The notes: a model not told the origin generated them from the letters alone. Shown: positions 40,349 through 48,666, numbered from the stretch's first letter. The stretch: DNA of 64,000 nt from Shewanella frigidimarina (GCF_003797125.1 NZ_RKKE01000003.1:620001-684000); one strand, 5' to 3'. Program-made: numbers and translations.

Positions 40349-40714
40349 TTATTCTAACTCTGGGATCCGCCACAAGAAAAATAATAAAATAAGCATCATG
40401 CACAACAACATAATTTTCACCCATATTATCGGTACTATCATGATACTAATAGCAAAACTAAGGCCGCTCATTAACATGGCTTTTCGCTTGAGCGATCGGC
40501 TCAACGCACGTTTAGATTGCCACTGAGAGATACCTTCAGCAAACCAAGGGTGATTGATTAGCCAATGATGAAGTCGATCGCTAGAACGAGCAAAACAAAA
40601 CGCAGCCAATAATATAAACGGCACTGTTGGTAATAAAGGCAGTGCAATGCCAATAATGCCTAACACTAGACTGCACAAGCCAATAATGAGAAAAAATCCG
40701 CGTTTCACCGCCAT
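40349..40714 (-). CDS. ybaN: YbaN family inner-membrane protein (DUF454)
   Basis: A 121-aa protein with an N-terminal TM pair (GFFLIIGLCSLVLGIIGIALPLLPTVPFILLAAFCF), the family signature CFARSSDRLHHWLINHPWFAEGISQW, and a C-terminal TM pair ending in LLFFLWRIPELE. ATG 40714 follows GAGGGCG; an ATG four codons earlier is also in frame. The role of the family is unknown. It precedes apt on the same strand, as in enterics. Confidence 0.88.
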   Translation of the reverse strand: MAVKRGFFLIIGLCSLVLGIIGIALPLLPTVPFILLAAFCFARSSDRLHHWLINHPWFAEGISQWQSKRALSRSLKRKAMLMSGLSFAISIMIVPIIWVKIMLLCMMLILLFFLWRIPELE

Positions 40715-40730
40715 ATACGCCCTCATACAA

Positions 40731-40761
40731 ACAAAAAACCACTCTATCTGAGTGGTTTAAT
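40731..40761 (-). terminator. Rho-independent terminator after the 39-aa membrane ORF
   Basis: On the minus strand AAACCACTC and its perfect complement enclose a 5-base loop and are followed by TTTTGTTTG. It ends transcripts coming from the 39-aa ORF and the hvf genes before ybaN. Confidence 0.8.
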
Positions 40762-40797
40762 AAGACAATATCATGACAGGTTAACCTGAAGTAAGCG

Positions 40798-40917
40798 TTA
40801 AATTAATCCTGTTGCTTTCAACCATGAAAGGCTCGCGGGCAATGTTGGAATTAATAAAACCAAAATAAAACCAATAAAATAAAAGATGTTAAACGGGTCT
40901 TTAAACGGCTGGCTCAT
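40798..40917 (-). CDS. 39-aa single-TM small protein, downstream of the hvf genes
   Basis: ATG 40917 is preceded by TAGGA at good spacing and opens a 39-codon frame. The protein begins MSQPFKDPFNIFYFIGFILV, has one TM helix (about residues 10-28), then LPASLSWLKATGLI. I recognise no family. It lies 173 bases after hvfC on the same strand and is followed by its own terminator, which supports a real transcript. It could be an extra part of the hvf system or an unrelated small membrane protein. Confidence 0.55.
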   Translation of the reverse strand: MSQPFKDPFNIFYFIGFILVLLIPTLPASLSWLKATGLI

Positions 40918-41090
40918 GATTATTCCTACATTAAGGTTATGTTTTGACTGCGATAACTTACATCTTTCATCTGTTATATTGTGCCAACTGTTCAGTTAGC
41001 ATCGCGACAACAGACGTGAAGTCGATCACAAAAAGTGGCTTATTTTAGACGCATCTTCACAAAATAAAAACCTTAAATATATTATGTCTA

Positions 41091-41852
41091 TTATGACTCG
41101 ATTGATGAAATAACGATGCCCTTTTGTGCCAGTTGTTGCAATAAAGGTAAGCAGCCTGACAACAAAGTGTCATTTGGCATTTGTGGGTAATGCTCACTTA
41201 ACCAACTTATAATGGCATCGACTGTTACACCTTGTTGAGAATGAGTCATTTGTTCAATGTAAGCTAACACTTGCGCACTTAATGGTGTCAGTTGTAAAAA
41301 TGCGACGTTATCATCAGCACCTCTAAATACACAAAAAAAGTTCGCTTGTGCTGTCGGCTCTATAGGTTGGTAGTCAACACTAATATGCTGAACGTCAAAG
41401 GCATATTGCGCCACTTTGGCACAAGCTGCTAGGCATAACCTATGCTGGTTTAGTTCGATGGTATTGATCGATTGAGCTGCGGGAGTATCTGGCGCGACGG
41501 CGACACATAATTCTAACCATTCATAATGTGCTAACTGCAACATAAAAACAGGATCATCTTCTGTCATCTGGTATTCATGTTGTAAAAACGCTAAAAACTC
41601 ACCGGCTATTTCAACAAATATTGGTGTCTTACAATCGTGGCTTACAAAAAATTGTTGTACTAAGGCCTGCCATTGGTCGTCCTCATATACACTTTTCAAC
41701 ACCGGAAATGCACTCGACACAAAACCTGCAATATTATTAAAAAATAATTCTCGATAGATTTTCATGCGCCTAGGCTCAATCCCCTCAGGCAATGGCAAAC
41801 TAGGATCACGGATATAGTCCATAAATTGTTGTTGTACTTCAATGAAACCCAT
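41091..41852 (-). CDS. hvfC: HvfC/BufC-like DUF2063 partner protein
   Basis: A 253-aa protein of the DUF2063 (putative DNA-binding domain) family. Its N-terminal domain has the hallmark RRMKIYRELFFNNIAGFV followed by SAFPVLKSVY; the C-terminal half is a PqqD/winged-helix-like recognition part (LLSGCLPLLQQLAQKGIV). In the Haemophilus HvfABC pathway and in bufferins this partner is needed with the DUF692 enzyme to bind and modify the precursor peptide. Its start shares one base with the stop of the DUF692 gene, so the two are translated together. Confidence 0.85.
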   Translation of the reverse strand: MGFIEVQQQFMDYIRDPSLPLPEGIEPRRMKIYRELFFNNIAGFVSSAFPVLKSVYEDDQWQALVQQFFVSHDCKTPIFVEIAGEFLAFLQHEYQMTEDDPVFMLQLAHYEWLELCVAVAPDTPAAQSINTIELNQHRLCLAACAKVAQYAFDVQHISVDYQPIEPTAQANFFCVFRGADDNVAFLQLTPLSAQVLAYIEQMTHSQQGVTVDAIISWLSEHYPQMPNDTLLSGCLPLLQQLAQKGIVISSIES

Positions 41853-42715
41853 TATGCCTTCCTCAATATTGACTGCTGCGTTAAGGCATTTTGTTGATAC
41901 TGATGAATTTGATTAATCTCATTAAGAAGTATGTCTGTTTTAGGAATATTAAAATCACGCTCAAGCAACGTCGGATGCACGCCATGTATTTGGTAACACT
42001 GCTGCAATAAGGCCCATACTGGATCGATAATATCCGCACCGTGAGTATCGACCATTAAATCGGCCTCCTCTTCATAGTGTCCTGCGATATGCAGATAAGC
42101 GATTTGTTTGGTCGGCATCGCCGCTAAGTAAGCTGCTGCATCGTATTGATGGTTAATTGAATTAACGTAAATGTTATTTACATCGAGCAGTAATTTGCAG
42201 TCGGCCTCTTGCAGCACGGCATTAACAAATTCTTGTTCTGTCATTTGTGCACCAGGCGCCGCATAAAATGACACATTTTCTAAGATAAATGGTCGCTCCA
42301 GTATGTCTTCGACTTGCTTTATCCGCTTAGCGGTATGGATGACTGCATCATCAGTAAATGGTATCGGCATCAAGTCATACATATGGCCAGTACCAGAGCA
42401 ATAACTTAAATGCTCTGAATACACTTCAATATTATGCTCATCCAAAAAGCGTTTTATATTATGTACAAATTGACTATCTAGCGCTTCAGGACTACCAATG
42501 GATAACGAAAGCCCGTGGCAGAAAAAAGCGTGTTGTTCCGTTAATTGTTTAAACTGACGACCAAATTTGCCCCCTAATGTCATCCAATTTTCAGGCGCAA
42601 CTTCTAAAAAATCGATGGCTGATGGCACCTGCTGACAAAATTCAGTCAACATTTCACGACGAAGTCCTAAACCGACCCTAGCCTGACTATGCGTGTTGCA
42701 ATGCCGAATCGACAT
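41852..42715 (-). CDS. hvfB: HvfB/BufB-like DUF692 multinuclear iron peptide-modifying enzyme
   Basis: A 287-aa TIM-barrel protein of the DUF692 family, related to MbnB. Potential metal ligands are in family positions: EVAPENW (38-44), CHGLSLSIGS (66-75), SEHLSYC (100-106), ENVSFY (146-151), LLDVNNIYVNS, LHIAGHYEE (208-216), DTHGADI (223-229) and LLERDFN (250-256). By analogy to HvfB, it should use a multi-iron site and oxygen to turn Cys in EGKCG motifs into oxazolone/thioamide. A perfect AAGGAGGC lies just before ATG 42715. It is preceded by a hairpin after the precursor gene. Confidence 0.88.
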   Translation of the reverse strand: MSIRHCNTHSQARVGLGLRREMLTEFCQQVPSAIDFLEVAPENWMTLGGKFGRQFKQLTEQHAFFCHGLSLSIGSPEALDSQFVHNIKRFLDEHNIEVYSEHLSYCSGTGHMYDLMPIPFTDDAVIHTAKRIKQVEDILERPFILENVSFYAAPGAQMTEQEFVNAVLQEADCKLLLDVNNIYVNSINHQYDAAAYLAAMPTKQIAYLHIAGHYEEEADLMVDTHGADIIDPVWALLQQCYQIHGVHPTLLERDFNIPKTDILLNEINQIHQYQQNALTQQSILRKA

Positions 42716-42750
42716 AATGCCTCCTTAAACAATAAACAGCAGATAAAATT

Positions 42751-42771
42751 AAGGCCTGAAACTCAGGCCTT
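42751..42771 (-). terminator. Hairpin between hvfA and hvfB, probable attenuator
   Basis: AAGGCCTGA and its exact complement TCAGGCCTT enclose a 3-base loop. On the minus strand the hairpin is followed by AATTTTATC, a short T-rich stretch. It lies 22 bases after the hvfA stop and 36 bases before the hvfB start, so it may terminate part of the transcripts and keep precursor levels above enzyme levels. Confidence 0.65.
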
Positions 42772-42793
42772 TACAAGCACAAATGAGAAGTGA

Positions 42794-43240
42794 CTATCTC
42801 ATGCCACCGCATTGACCTTCTTGCGATTTTTCCATAGTAGCTTTAGCTTCTTTGCCTTGCTCTACTGCTGACTTTTTCATGTCACCGCCACACTTGCCTT
42901 CGCCACATTTACCTTCAACTGCTTTCTCAGCAGACTTTTTCATGTCGCCGCCGCACTTGCCTTCGCCACATTTACCTTCTGCCGCTTTTTCAGCAGATTT
43001 TTTCATGTCGCCACCGCACTTGCCTTCGCCACATTTACCTTCAGCAGCTTTCTCAGCAGACTTCATTTTATCGCCGCCACACTTACCTTCACCACACTTG
43101 CCTTCTCCGCCATCAACCTGATAGCCAGAAGTTAATTGTTGAAAACCAAATGGGTTAGCTTCTACTTGAGCAGAAAAGCCAGCAGTCATTACAACAGAAC
43201 CTAATGCAACCGCTAAAGTAGTTTGTTTGATTGAATTCAT
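42794..43240 (-). CDS. hvfA: HvfA/BufA-like copper-binding RiPP precursor with EGKCG repeats
   Basis: A 148-aa exported low-complexity protein. Residues 1-28 are a Sec signal peptide ending AQVEA before NPFGF. Residues 46-126 hold four near-identical 21-aa units of the form EGKCGEGKCGGD, MKKSAEKAA. In total there are eight EGKCG motifs plus one EGQCG at the C-terminus. In Haemophilus HvfA the Cys of EGKCG is converted to an oxazolone/thioamide pair that binds copper, and periplasmic export of such bufferins helps copper resistance. The next two genes are the matching DUF692/DUF2063 pair. AGGAAG precedes the start. Confidence 0.88.
   Translation of the reverse strand: MNSIKQTTLAVALGSVVMTAGFSAQVEANPFGFQQLTSGYQVDGGEGKCGEGKCGGDKMKSAEKAAEGKCGEGKCGGDMKKSAEKAAEGKCGEGKCGGDMKKSAEKAVEGKCGEGKCGGDMKKSAVEQGKEAKATMEKSQEGQCGGMR
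42863..43105 (-). repeat. Four tandem 63-bp coding repeats in hvfA
   Basis: The EGKCG-bearing units of hvfA are encoded by four in-frame 63-base repeats (last one partial) with only a few changes between copies. This suggests recent expansion by slippage or recombination, so copy number may vary among strains. Confidence 0.85.
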
Positions 43241-43565
43241 AATAATTATCTTCCTATATCTTGATTGTGTGTGGTGTCCAACATCATTGCCGGCTTGGTT
43301 AAAGAGACCTGCAGTATGTAAAGTTTATTGCAAAATATATTAAAAATGTGAAAAAAATCAATTTATTTATCACAAATCATTGCTAGGTAACCTTAAAAAA
43401 GACGCCTTATAGATTTAACATAAATACAACACAAGTGCTATTGGTATGATTATTAATAATAATTTATCGAAAGAATCGACAACAATAATCGTAATGCCAT
43501 TTAGTGCTGTTATCAGATAATAAACACGCTAAAATAGCGCACTTTTGACTTCAGCAAGGTGTACT
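43241..43565. other. Divergent intergenic region between hvfA and dusC
   Basis: About 320 bases holding the promoters of the leftward hvf genes and the rightward dusC. A TAAAAT at 43530-43535 could be the dusC -10. The hvfA side is AT-rich, and no convincing copper- or metal-regulator dyad was identified by eye. No anti-sigma/sigma pair is adjacent. Confidence 0.45.
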
Positions 43566-44510
43566 GTGCGCGTTATTTTAGCTCCAATGGAAGGTGTGGT
43601 TGATGACCATATGCGTGAAATATTATCTGCCATCAATCCATTTGACCTGGTTGTGACTGAATTTGTCAGGGTCGTCAATCAACTCATACCAGATAAAGTG
43701 TTCTATAAATTGTGTCCTGAGCTACTTCATCAAGGGCTAACCGCATCAGGAACACCTGTACGTGTTCAGTTGTTGGGACAAGAACCAGAGTGGATGGCAC
43801 AAAATGCCATAAGAGCCATTGAGCTAGGCTCAAATGGTGTTGATGCAAATTTTGGTTGCCCAGCTAAAACTGTCAACAAAAGCAAAGGCGGCGCAGTATT
43901 ACTCCAATATCCTGAGAATATTTACAGTATCGTCAAAGCCATGCGCGACGCAGTACCCTCTGAGCATCCTGTTACAGCTAAAATCCGTTTAGGCTACGAA
44001 GATAAATCGTTATTTATGGAAAACGCCTTAGCCGTGTATGAGGCTGGCGCAACAGAGCTAGCTATTCATGCTCGCAGTAAAACCGATGGTTATAAACCTC
44101 CGGCATATTGGGAATACATTACTGAAGTGAGACAGCGCCTGCCAATTCCTGTTATCGCTAACGGAGAAATTTGGAATGTCGCTGATGCTCAGAGATGCAT
44201 GGATGTCACTGGCTGTGACAGTATAATGATTGGTCGAGGAGCCATATCGTTGCCTAATCTAGGCGATACCATCAAAACAGGTGCGACGCCATTTAGTTGG
44301 CAACAAACCTTAAGTTTACTTATGGCCTATACCGACAAAGAACTTAATGGTCGTAAATCTGACTATTATCCTTCACGGATTAAACAATGGTTTAGTTACT
44401 TAAACCGTCAATACCCTGAAGCGGATACTCTATTTAGAGAGCTACGAGTGTTCAAAACAACTGAAGAAATCGTTAAGGTTCTAAAGCATGCTCACAGGTC
44501 GCTTATATAA
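43566..44510 (+). CDS. dusC: tRNA-dihydrouridine(16) synthase
   Basis: DusC reduces uridine 16 of tRNA with FMN and NADPH. The 314-aa protein begins MRVILAPMEGVVDDHMREIL, has the catalytic ANFGCPAKTVNKSKGGA, IHARSKTDGYKPPAYWEY, and the FMN phosphate loop IMIGRGA. The start is GTG 43566 with AAGGTG eight bases upstream; the frame is open to a TTG seven codons earlier. It is a single gene. Confidence 0.93.
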   Translation: MRVILAPMEGVVDDHMREILSAINPFDLVVTEFVRVVNQLIPDKVFYKLCPELLHQGLTASGTPVRVQLLGQEPEWMAQNAIRAIELGSNGVDANFGCPAKTVNKSKGGAVLLQYPENIYSIVKAMRDAVPSEHPVTAKIRLGYEDKSLFMENALAVYEAGATELAIHARSKTDGYKPPAYWEYITEVRQRLPIPVIANGEIWNVADAQRCMDVTGCDSIMIGRGAISLPNLGDTIKTGATPFSWQQTLSLLMAYTDKELNGRKSDYYPSRIKQWFSYLNRQYPEADTLFRELRVFKTTEEIVKVLKHAHRSLI

Positions 44511-44731
44511 GCTTGCAACAACACACCAACTTTACATCTAGGCTTAAATTAACCTTTTTGATAATGTGTCATCAAGGTTATAAACTCTGTTAATCCTACA
44601 CAACCATAAGCGTTTCTTAGTCTTCAATCGACAGTGATTCAGTCACCATATTGACGCGACAATCAACCCTAGCTTAACGCCCAGACAGACAATAATGATT
44701 GTTAACATGAATAAATGATAAATTATTATTC

Positions 44732-45214
44732 ATGTTTTTATCGCAGAAATCTTATCGAGAATTGATCTTCATCATAACGTCTGCTTTATTTGTGCCTAAA
44801 ATAGAAATTCTACATTGGCATTGTCAGTTAAGGTTATTTCAGTTGCACAACACTCAGGACATACAGCAAAAACTTCAACATCTTGAACTTATTTTGAGAC
44901 ATGAGTTAATGCTACTTATAAAGGATTCATTAAAAGCTACTGAAGTTGCTCATATTTCGATGGAAACCCCTCTTGGAAAAGTGATTGATTACTTGCCACA
45001 AGTCAAACTAATCAATACTGATATTTTCACTAAGTTCATGAAGCTAGATGCTGCTTACTGCCAGCTTGAATTGGGTTTATATGGTCTTTGTTCAGATTGT
45101 GAAATGGACATAGAGCCGCCCCGCTTAATCGCCGATCCAACGGAACAACGTTGCACAGGTTGTGAACAGAAATTCCGCCGAGAACATCGACATGAATTAC
45201 GCTTAAATCACTAA
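44732..45214 (+). CDS. TraR/DksA-type C4 zinc-finger protein
   Basis: Up to 160 aa. The C-terminus has the DksA family zinc finger, with CSDC and CTGC separated by about 18 residues (CSDCEMDIEPPRLIADPTEQ region), after a helical segment KFMKLDAAYCQLELGLYGL. A shorter form from TTG 44843 (AAGG upstream, about 123 aa) may be the true start; ATG 44732 has no ribosome binding site and its first 30 residues look unlike the family. It is a small DksA-like protein, possibly binding the RNA polymerase secondary channel; the acidic DxxDxA tip seen in DksA is not obvious. Confidence 0.72.
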   Translation: MFLSQKSYRELIFIITSALFVPKIEILHWHCQLRLFQLHNTQDIQQKLQHLELILRHELMLLIKDSLKATEVAHISMETPLGKVIDYLPQVKLINTDIFTKFMKLDAAYCQLELGLYGLCSDCEMDIEPPRLIADPTEQRCTGCEQKFRREHRHELRLNH

Positions 45215-45253
45215 CCATGCTTTGCTTTATTAGCGACTTAAAATCAACGTAAT

Positions 45254-45284
45254 AAAAAGGCCTACAATAATGTAGGCCTTTTTA
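45254..45284. terminator. Bidirectional terminator after the DksA-like gene
   Basis: AAAAAGGCCTACA and its exact complement around the loop ATAA, flanked by A and T runs. It lies between the ends of two convergent genes. Confidence 0.85.
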
Positions 45285-45286
45285 TG

Positions 45287-45315
45287 TCAGACAATGTAAC
45301 TGTCACATTGTCTGA
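45287..45315. terminator. Second hairpin near the TonB receptor stop
   Basis: TCAGACAATGT (45287-45297) and its exact complement (45305-45315) enclose a 7-base loop, 28 bases beyond the receptor stop on the minus strand. Together with the preceding hairpin it forms a double terminator. Confidence 0.55.
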
Positions 45316-45342
45316 TGTTTAGCTCACTAACTAAACTGTTAT

Positions 45343-47871
45343 TTAGAACTTAACAGTTACGCCACCGTAGTACTGGCGACCAATAGTGTCATACACTTCT
45401 GGTACTGTACCACCATCACTACCATTCGATACGCCTGATGGCTCTTCATCAGTGATGTTTTTCACACCAGCGCTTAGAGTAATCATGTCAGTAACATAAT
45501 AAGTACCGGCTAAGTTGTGGTACAGAATCGCATCCACTTTATCGCCTGTATTTAGATCGTCCATTTCGCCAATGTAACGGTTGAAGTAGTTAACACTCCA
45601 GCTATCTTGACCTGCTTGAATGCTGAAGTTGTTACGAACTTCTGCATAAGCACCAAAGTTACCATCGATCTTGTTGGTGTAATCATTGTCTTCTTGTTCG
45701 AAATTCAACAAGTAAGTTGTGTCATTGCTGATTTTCCAATCTAACGACAAGGCTTCAAAGTTATAAGCTAAGTTGAAGTCTAAACCGCTAGTGTCTTGGC
45801 TACCTACGTTTGTTAACGAGTTAGTAAGATTAGATAAATCACCGTTTGCACCAATGTTAAAGGTTTCACATGCTGCAGCTGAAGCATTAGCAAAACATTC
45901 TTCTAAACCAGCTTGAACATCTAAACGAGTGATTGCATTGGACACTTTAAAGCGCCAGTAATCAAGCGTTACCGATAGACCTTCAACATAGTTTGGTGAG
46001 TAAACTAAGCCAGCAGTATAAGAGTCAGACTCTTCAGCTTTTAGATCATCATCAGACGTGTAACGAACTAGAATCTGTGGATCTTGTGCATTTTTCCAAG
46101 GATCATCCAAGTAGTCGTAAGAACCAGTGTCACCACCAAATAACTCGCTGATGCTTGGTGCACGGAAACCTGTTGCCGCTACAGTACGAAGCATCAAATC
46201 ATCAGTTGCTTCATAAGTTAGACCTACTTTCCAAGTAGACGCTTTACCGAATGTTGAGTAATCGTCATAACGCAGTGCAAATTCACCGGTTAATTTTTCA
46301 GTGAAAGGAACGCTGACTTCTTGGAATACAGACAATACATTGTAATCGCCGTCTGTAGCATCTTGCTGTGCAGCAGTACTGTCACCAGCCACTGTTACAG
46401 GGTCTGGATTATAAAAACCGCTTTCATAACGGTATTCAGCACCAATAGCAAATGCAACTGCACCAGCACTCAGATCAAACAACTCACCATTTAGACCAGC
46501 AGAAACAACATGTTGCTCATTGCCGCCGTCAGCATTATCAGTGAAGCTAATGTCATTAACGATTTCACCTGTTAATGGAACACCTGTGAACCATGCATCT
46601 TGGTTAGCATAAACAGATTGCTTAAGATTGGTTGCATTGATTGAGTTCTCAACACTTGAATCAGCTTTGTTTTTGCCATAGGTATAACCGATATCCCAGT
46701 TCATGCCTGTATTAATATCAAGCTCACCCGCTAATGCAGCAGAGATACGGAAAGTATCAGTGTCTTGAGAATAAATACGAGGACCGGCATCGGTAGTACG
46801 ACGACGATAATTTACACGACCGGTATCATCAGCAGCAATTTCACCGTCAGTCATCGCTTGATCAAGTGTAATACATGCTGCACCAGCAGTAACACCTGGA
46901 GCACCACATACGTTTAACATTACGTCAGCAGGTTGTGGAGCTAATTGCTGATCAGACTTACGTTTAGTGTAAAGCACGTCGCCTGTTAGCACTAAATTGT
47001 TATCTAATTCTTGGATCATATTAGCAAACAAGCTGTAACGCTCGTTTGGTGTTTGGTAATAACTGCTAGTGGTGTAGTCATAACCTGTAGAACGAGCAAC
47101 CCATTCACCAGCGTCATTGCGTACTTTCCCGCCTAATGAACCTGTAGGTAAAAATGAACTTGCACCAGGCTCTGTCCAGCTACGATCTGACTGAATAACA
47201 CTTTCGCGCTTCGAATACGCAGCACCAATAGTGTAGTTACCACCATCGGTATTGAAGCCGTATAAACCACTAATTTCGCCAGTTTCACCATCACTTTCAC
47301 TGGTAGTACTACCGTTAAGATCTAGTTGAAAACCTTCGAAATCTTTCTTAGTGATGATGTTAACAACACCAGCGATAGCATCTGAACCGTATACTGCTGA
47401 TGCGCCATCTTTTAAGATTTCAACACGAGATATCATCGATACAGGGATAGAGTTCAAATCGACAGAGCTATCTGCACCTGAACCAGAGTTAACCATACGA
47501 CGACCATTTAATAGTACTAGCGTACGTTGTGAACCCATACCGCGTAAGTCAACTTGCGCAACACCGTCTGAACCGTTGTTCGAGCTAGAACCTAGAGCAG
47601 CACCAGCCATTGACGTTTGGGCTTGAAGTAGTTGGTCAACTGAAGTGAAACCTTCTGCGCGAATAGCTTCAGCTGAAATGATGGTTACTGGAGAAGCAGA
47701 TTCCATGTCTTGACGTTGAATACGAGAACCGGTGACTTCGATTCTTTCAACTTTCTGTTCATCGGCAGCAAATGCTACTGAAGAAAATAAGCCTGTTGTC
47801 GCGACACTTGTTGCTGCTACAGCTAATAAACTGCGGCGAATTGCCTTAGCAGTTAATGTGACTGAACTCAT
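45343..47871 (-). CDS. TonB-dependent outer-membrane receptor
   Basis: An 842-aa outer-membrane transporter. The N-terminus is a long signal peptide (to about residue 35, SSVAFAA), then DEQKVERIEVTGSRIQRQDM, which contains the TonB-box region common in Shewanella and Caulobacter receptors. The plug domain spans about 55-175 (VDLRGMGSQRTLVLLNGRRM and AVYGSDAIAGVVNIITKK), followed by a 22-strand barrel ending in a C-terminal Phe (YYGGVTVKF), typical for BAM-inserted proteins. AGGGAG precedes the start. The ligand cannot be assigned; receptors of this subgroup often take up peptides, sugars or other nutrients rather than siderophores. Confidence 0.92.
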   Translation of the reverse strand: MSSVTLTAKAIRRSLLAVAATSVATTGLFSSVAFAADEQKVERIEVTGSRIQRQDMESASPVTIISAEAIRAEGFTSVDQLLQAQTSMAGAALGSSSNNGSDGVAQVDLRGMGSQRTLVLLNGRRMVNSGSGADSSVDLNSIPVSMISRVEILKDGASAVYGSDAIAGVVNIITKKDFEGFQLDLNGSTTSESDGETGEISGLYGFNTDGGNYTIGAAYSKRESVIQSDRSWTEPGASSFLPTGSLGGKVRNDAGEWVARSTGYDYTTSSYYQTPNERYSLFANMIQELDNNLVLTGDVLYTKRKSDQQLAPQPADVMLNVCGAPGVTAGAACITLDQAMTDGEIAADDTGRVNYRRRTTDAGPRIYSQDTDTFRISAALAGELDINTGMNWDIGYTYGKNKADSSVENSINATNLKQSVYANQDAWFTGVPLTGEIVNDISFTDNADGGNEQHVVSAGLNGELFDLSAGAVAFAIGAEYRYESGFYNPDPVTVAGDSTAAQQDATDGDYNVLSVFQEVSVPFTEKLTGEFALRYDDYSTFGKASTWKVGLTYEATDDLMLRTVAATGFRAPSISELFGGDTGSYDYLDDPWKNAQDPQILVRYTSDDDLKAEESDSYTAGLVYSPNYVEGLSVTLDYWRFKVSNAITRLDVQAGLEECFANASAAACETFNIGANGDLSNLTNSLTNVGSQDTSGLDFNLAYNFEALSLDWKISNDTTYLLNFEQEDNDYTNKIDGNFGAYAEVRNNFSIQAGQDSWSVNYFNRYIGEMDDLNTGDKVDAILYHNLAGTYYVTDMITLSAGVKNITDEEPSGVSNGSDGGTVPEVYDTIGRQYYGGVTVKF

Positions 47872-48624
47872 GAATAAACTCCCTATAACTTGGAATAAAA
47901 TAAAACAAGTCGTTATATTTTTAATTATGAATAATTGGTCAGTGCCAATTATTGAAAAACATTATTAATGAATAAAAAACCTTTAGTCAATAAGGGCAAC
48001 ATGTGAACAACATCACATTTAGCATCAGAATTGATAATTAATTTGACATAAACTGATTCATTTAAAATCAACCAGTTACTGAATTTAACGGTATTTATCA
48101 AGATTGTTAACATTTTAAATCGCAAATAAAAATACAAATTAAAGACTATAAAAGAACAAATAAGCACACAAAGAAAAACAAAAATAAAACACAGTTAACA
48201 ATTTAAATACAATTGATCACAAAATGTATCAAAAATTAATTTTCAATATTTTAAATAAAATCGATTATTTGTCGTAAAAAACATCAGAATGACATTTCAA
48301 TATTACTGAGTATTTATTCAGAAAAGTAACTTGTTAGCATTTTTATAGACTAAATCTATTCAAAACAGCCTTAATATCGGGCCTGAGAAGTCCTATTTAT
48401 TAGACGGCAAAAAAGCCTGTTTGGTGATATTTCGTATAAGATTAGGAACTTTCTGACGGAGTACAGATATCTTATTTAACACTATATCAACACACCAATT
48501 CGCAATATTATTGTTAATAAAATGTAGTTCTTTTAGTCAACGCAATATGATGAAATGGTCTATTTAAGCTCGAAGAAGTCGTTATCAAACAAACAAAGTG
48601 CTCAATATCTGACGAGCGAACACA
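47872..48624. other. Long AT-rich intergenic region upstream of the TonB receptor
   Basis: About 750 bases without a convincing gene. It is very AT-rich with many A runs on the right half. A perfect dyad at 47930-47953 lies near the receptor start. A 72-codon frame at 47949-48167 on the minus strand lacks a ribosome binding site and family resemblance, and is probably chance. No Fur-box-like sequence was found. Confidence 0.5.
47930..47953. promoter_or_regulatory. Dyad upstream of the TonB receptor, candidate operator
   Basis: AATAATTGG and its exact complement CCAATTATT enclose a 6-base centre, 59-82 bases before the receptor start codon. It could be a repressor operator or an mRNA leader hairpin. 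Confidence 0.4.
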
Positions 48625-48650
48625 AAAAAGGAGCCGAAGCTCCTTTTTAT
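48623..48650 (-). terminator. Rho-independent terminator of ndk
   Basis: AAAAAGGAGC and its complement enclose a tetraloop (TTCG on the minus strand) and are followed by TTTTTTGTG on the minus strand, about 20 bases after the ndk stop. Confidence 0.9.
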
Positions 48651-48666
48651 CAACTTACAGCAACCA

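Noticed and set aside
42852..43121. Regular 63-base repeats that could suggest a CRISPR array, and a rightward open frame of about 89 codons within them.
   Set aside because: The repeats are in-frame coding units of hvfA without unique spacers; the opposite-strand frame is a shadow of the repeat, rich in Pro/His/Ser, with no ribosome binding site.
45343..47871. Assigning a siderophore or vitamin B12 substrate to the TonB receptor.
   Set aside because: No Fur-like box, riboswitch or transport partner genes nearby; subgroup resemblance does not define the ligand.
47949..48167. A 72-codon minus-strand frame upstream of the TonB receptor.
   Set aside because: No ribosome binding site, low-complexity hydrophobic composition from AT-rich DNA, and it overlaps the dyad region.
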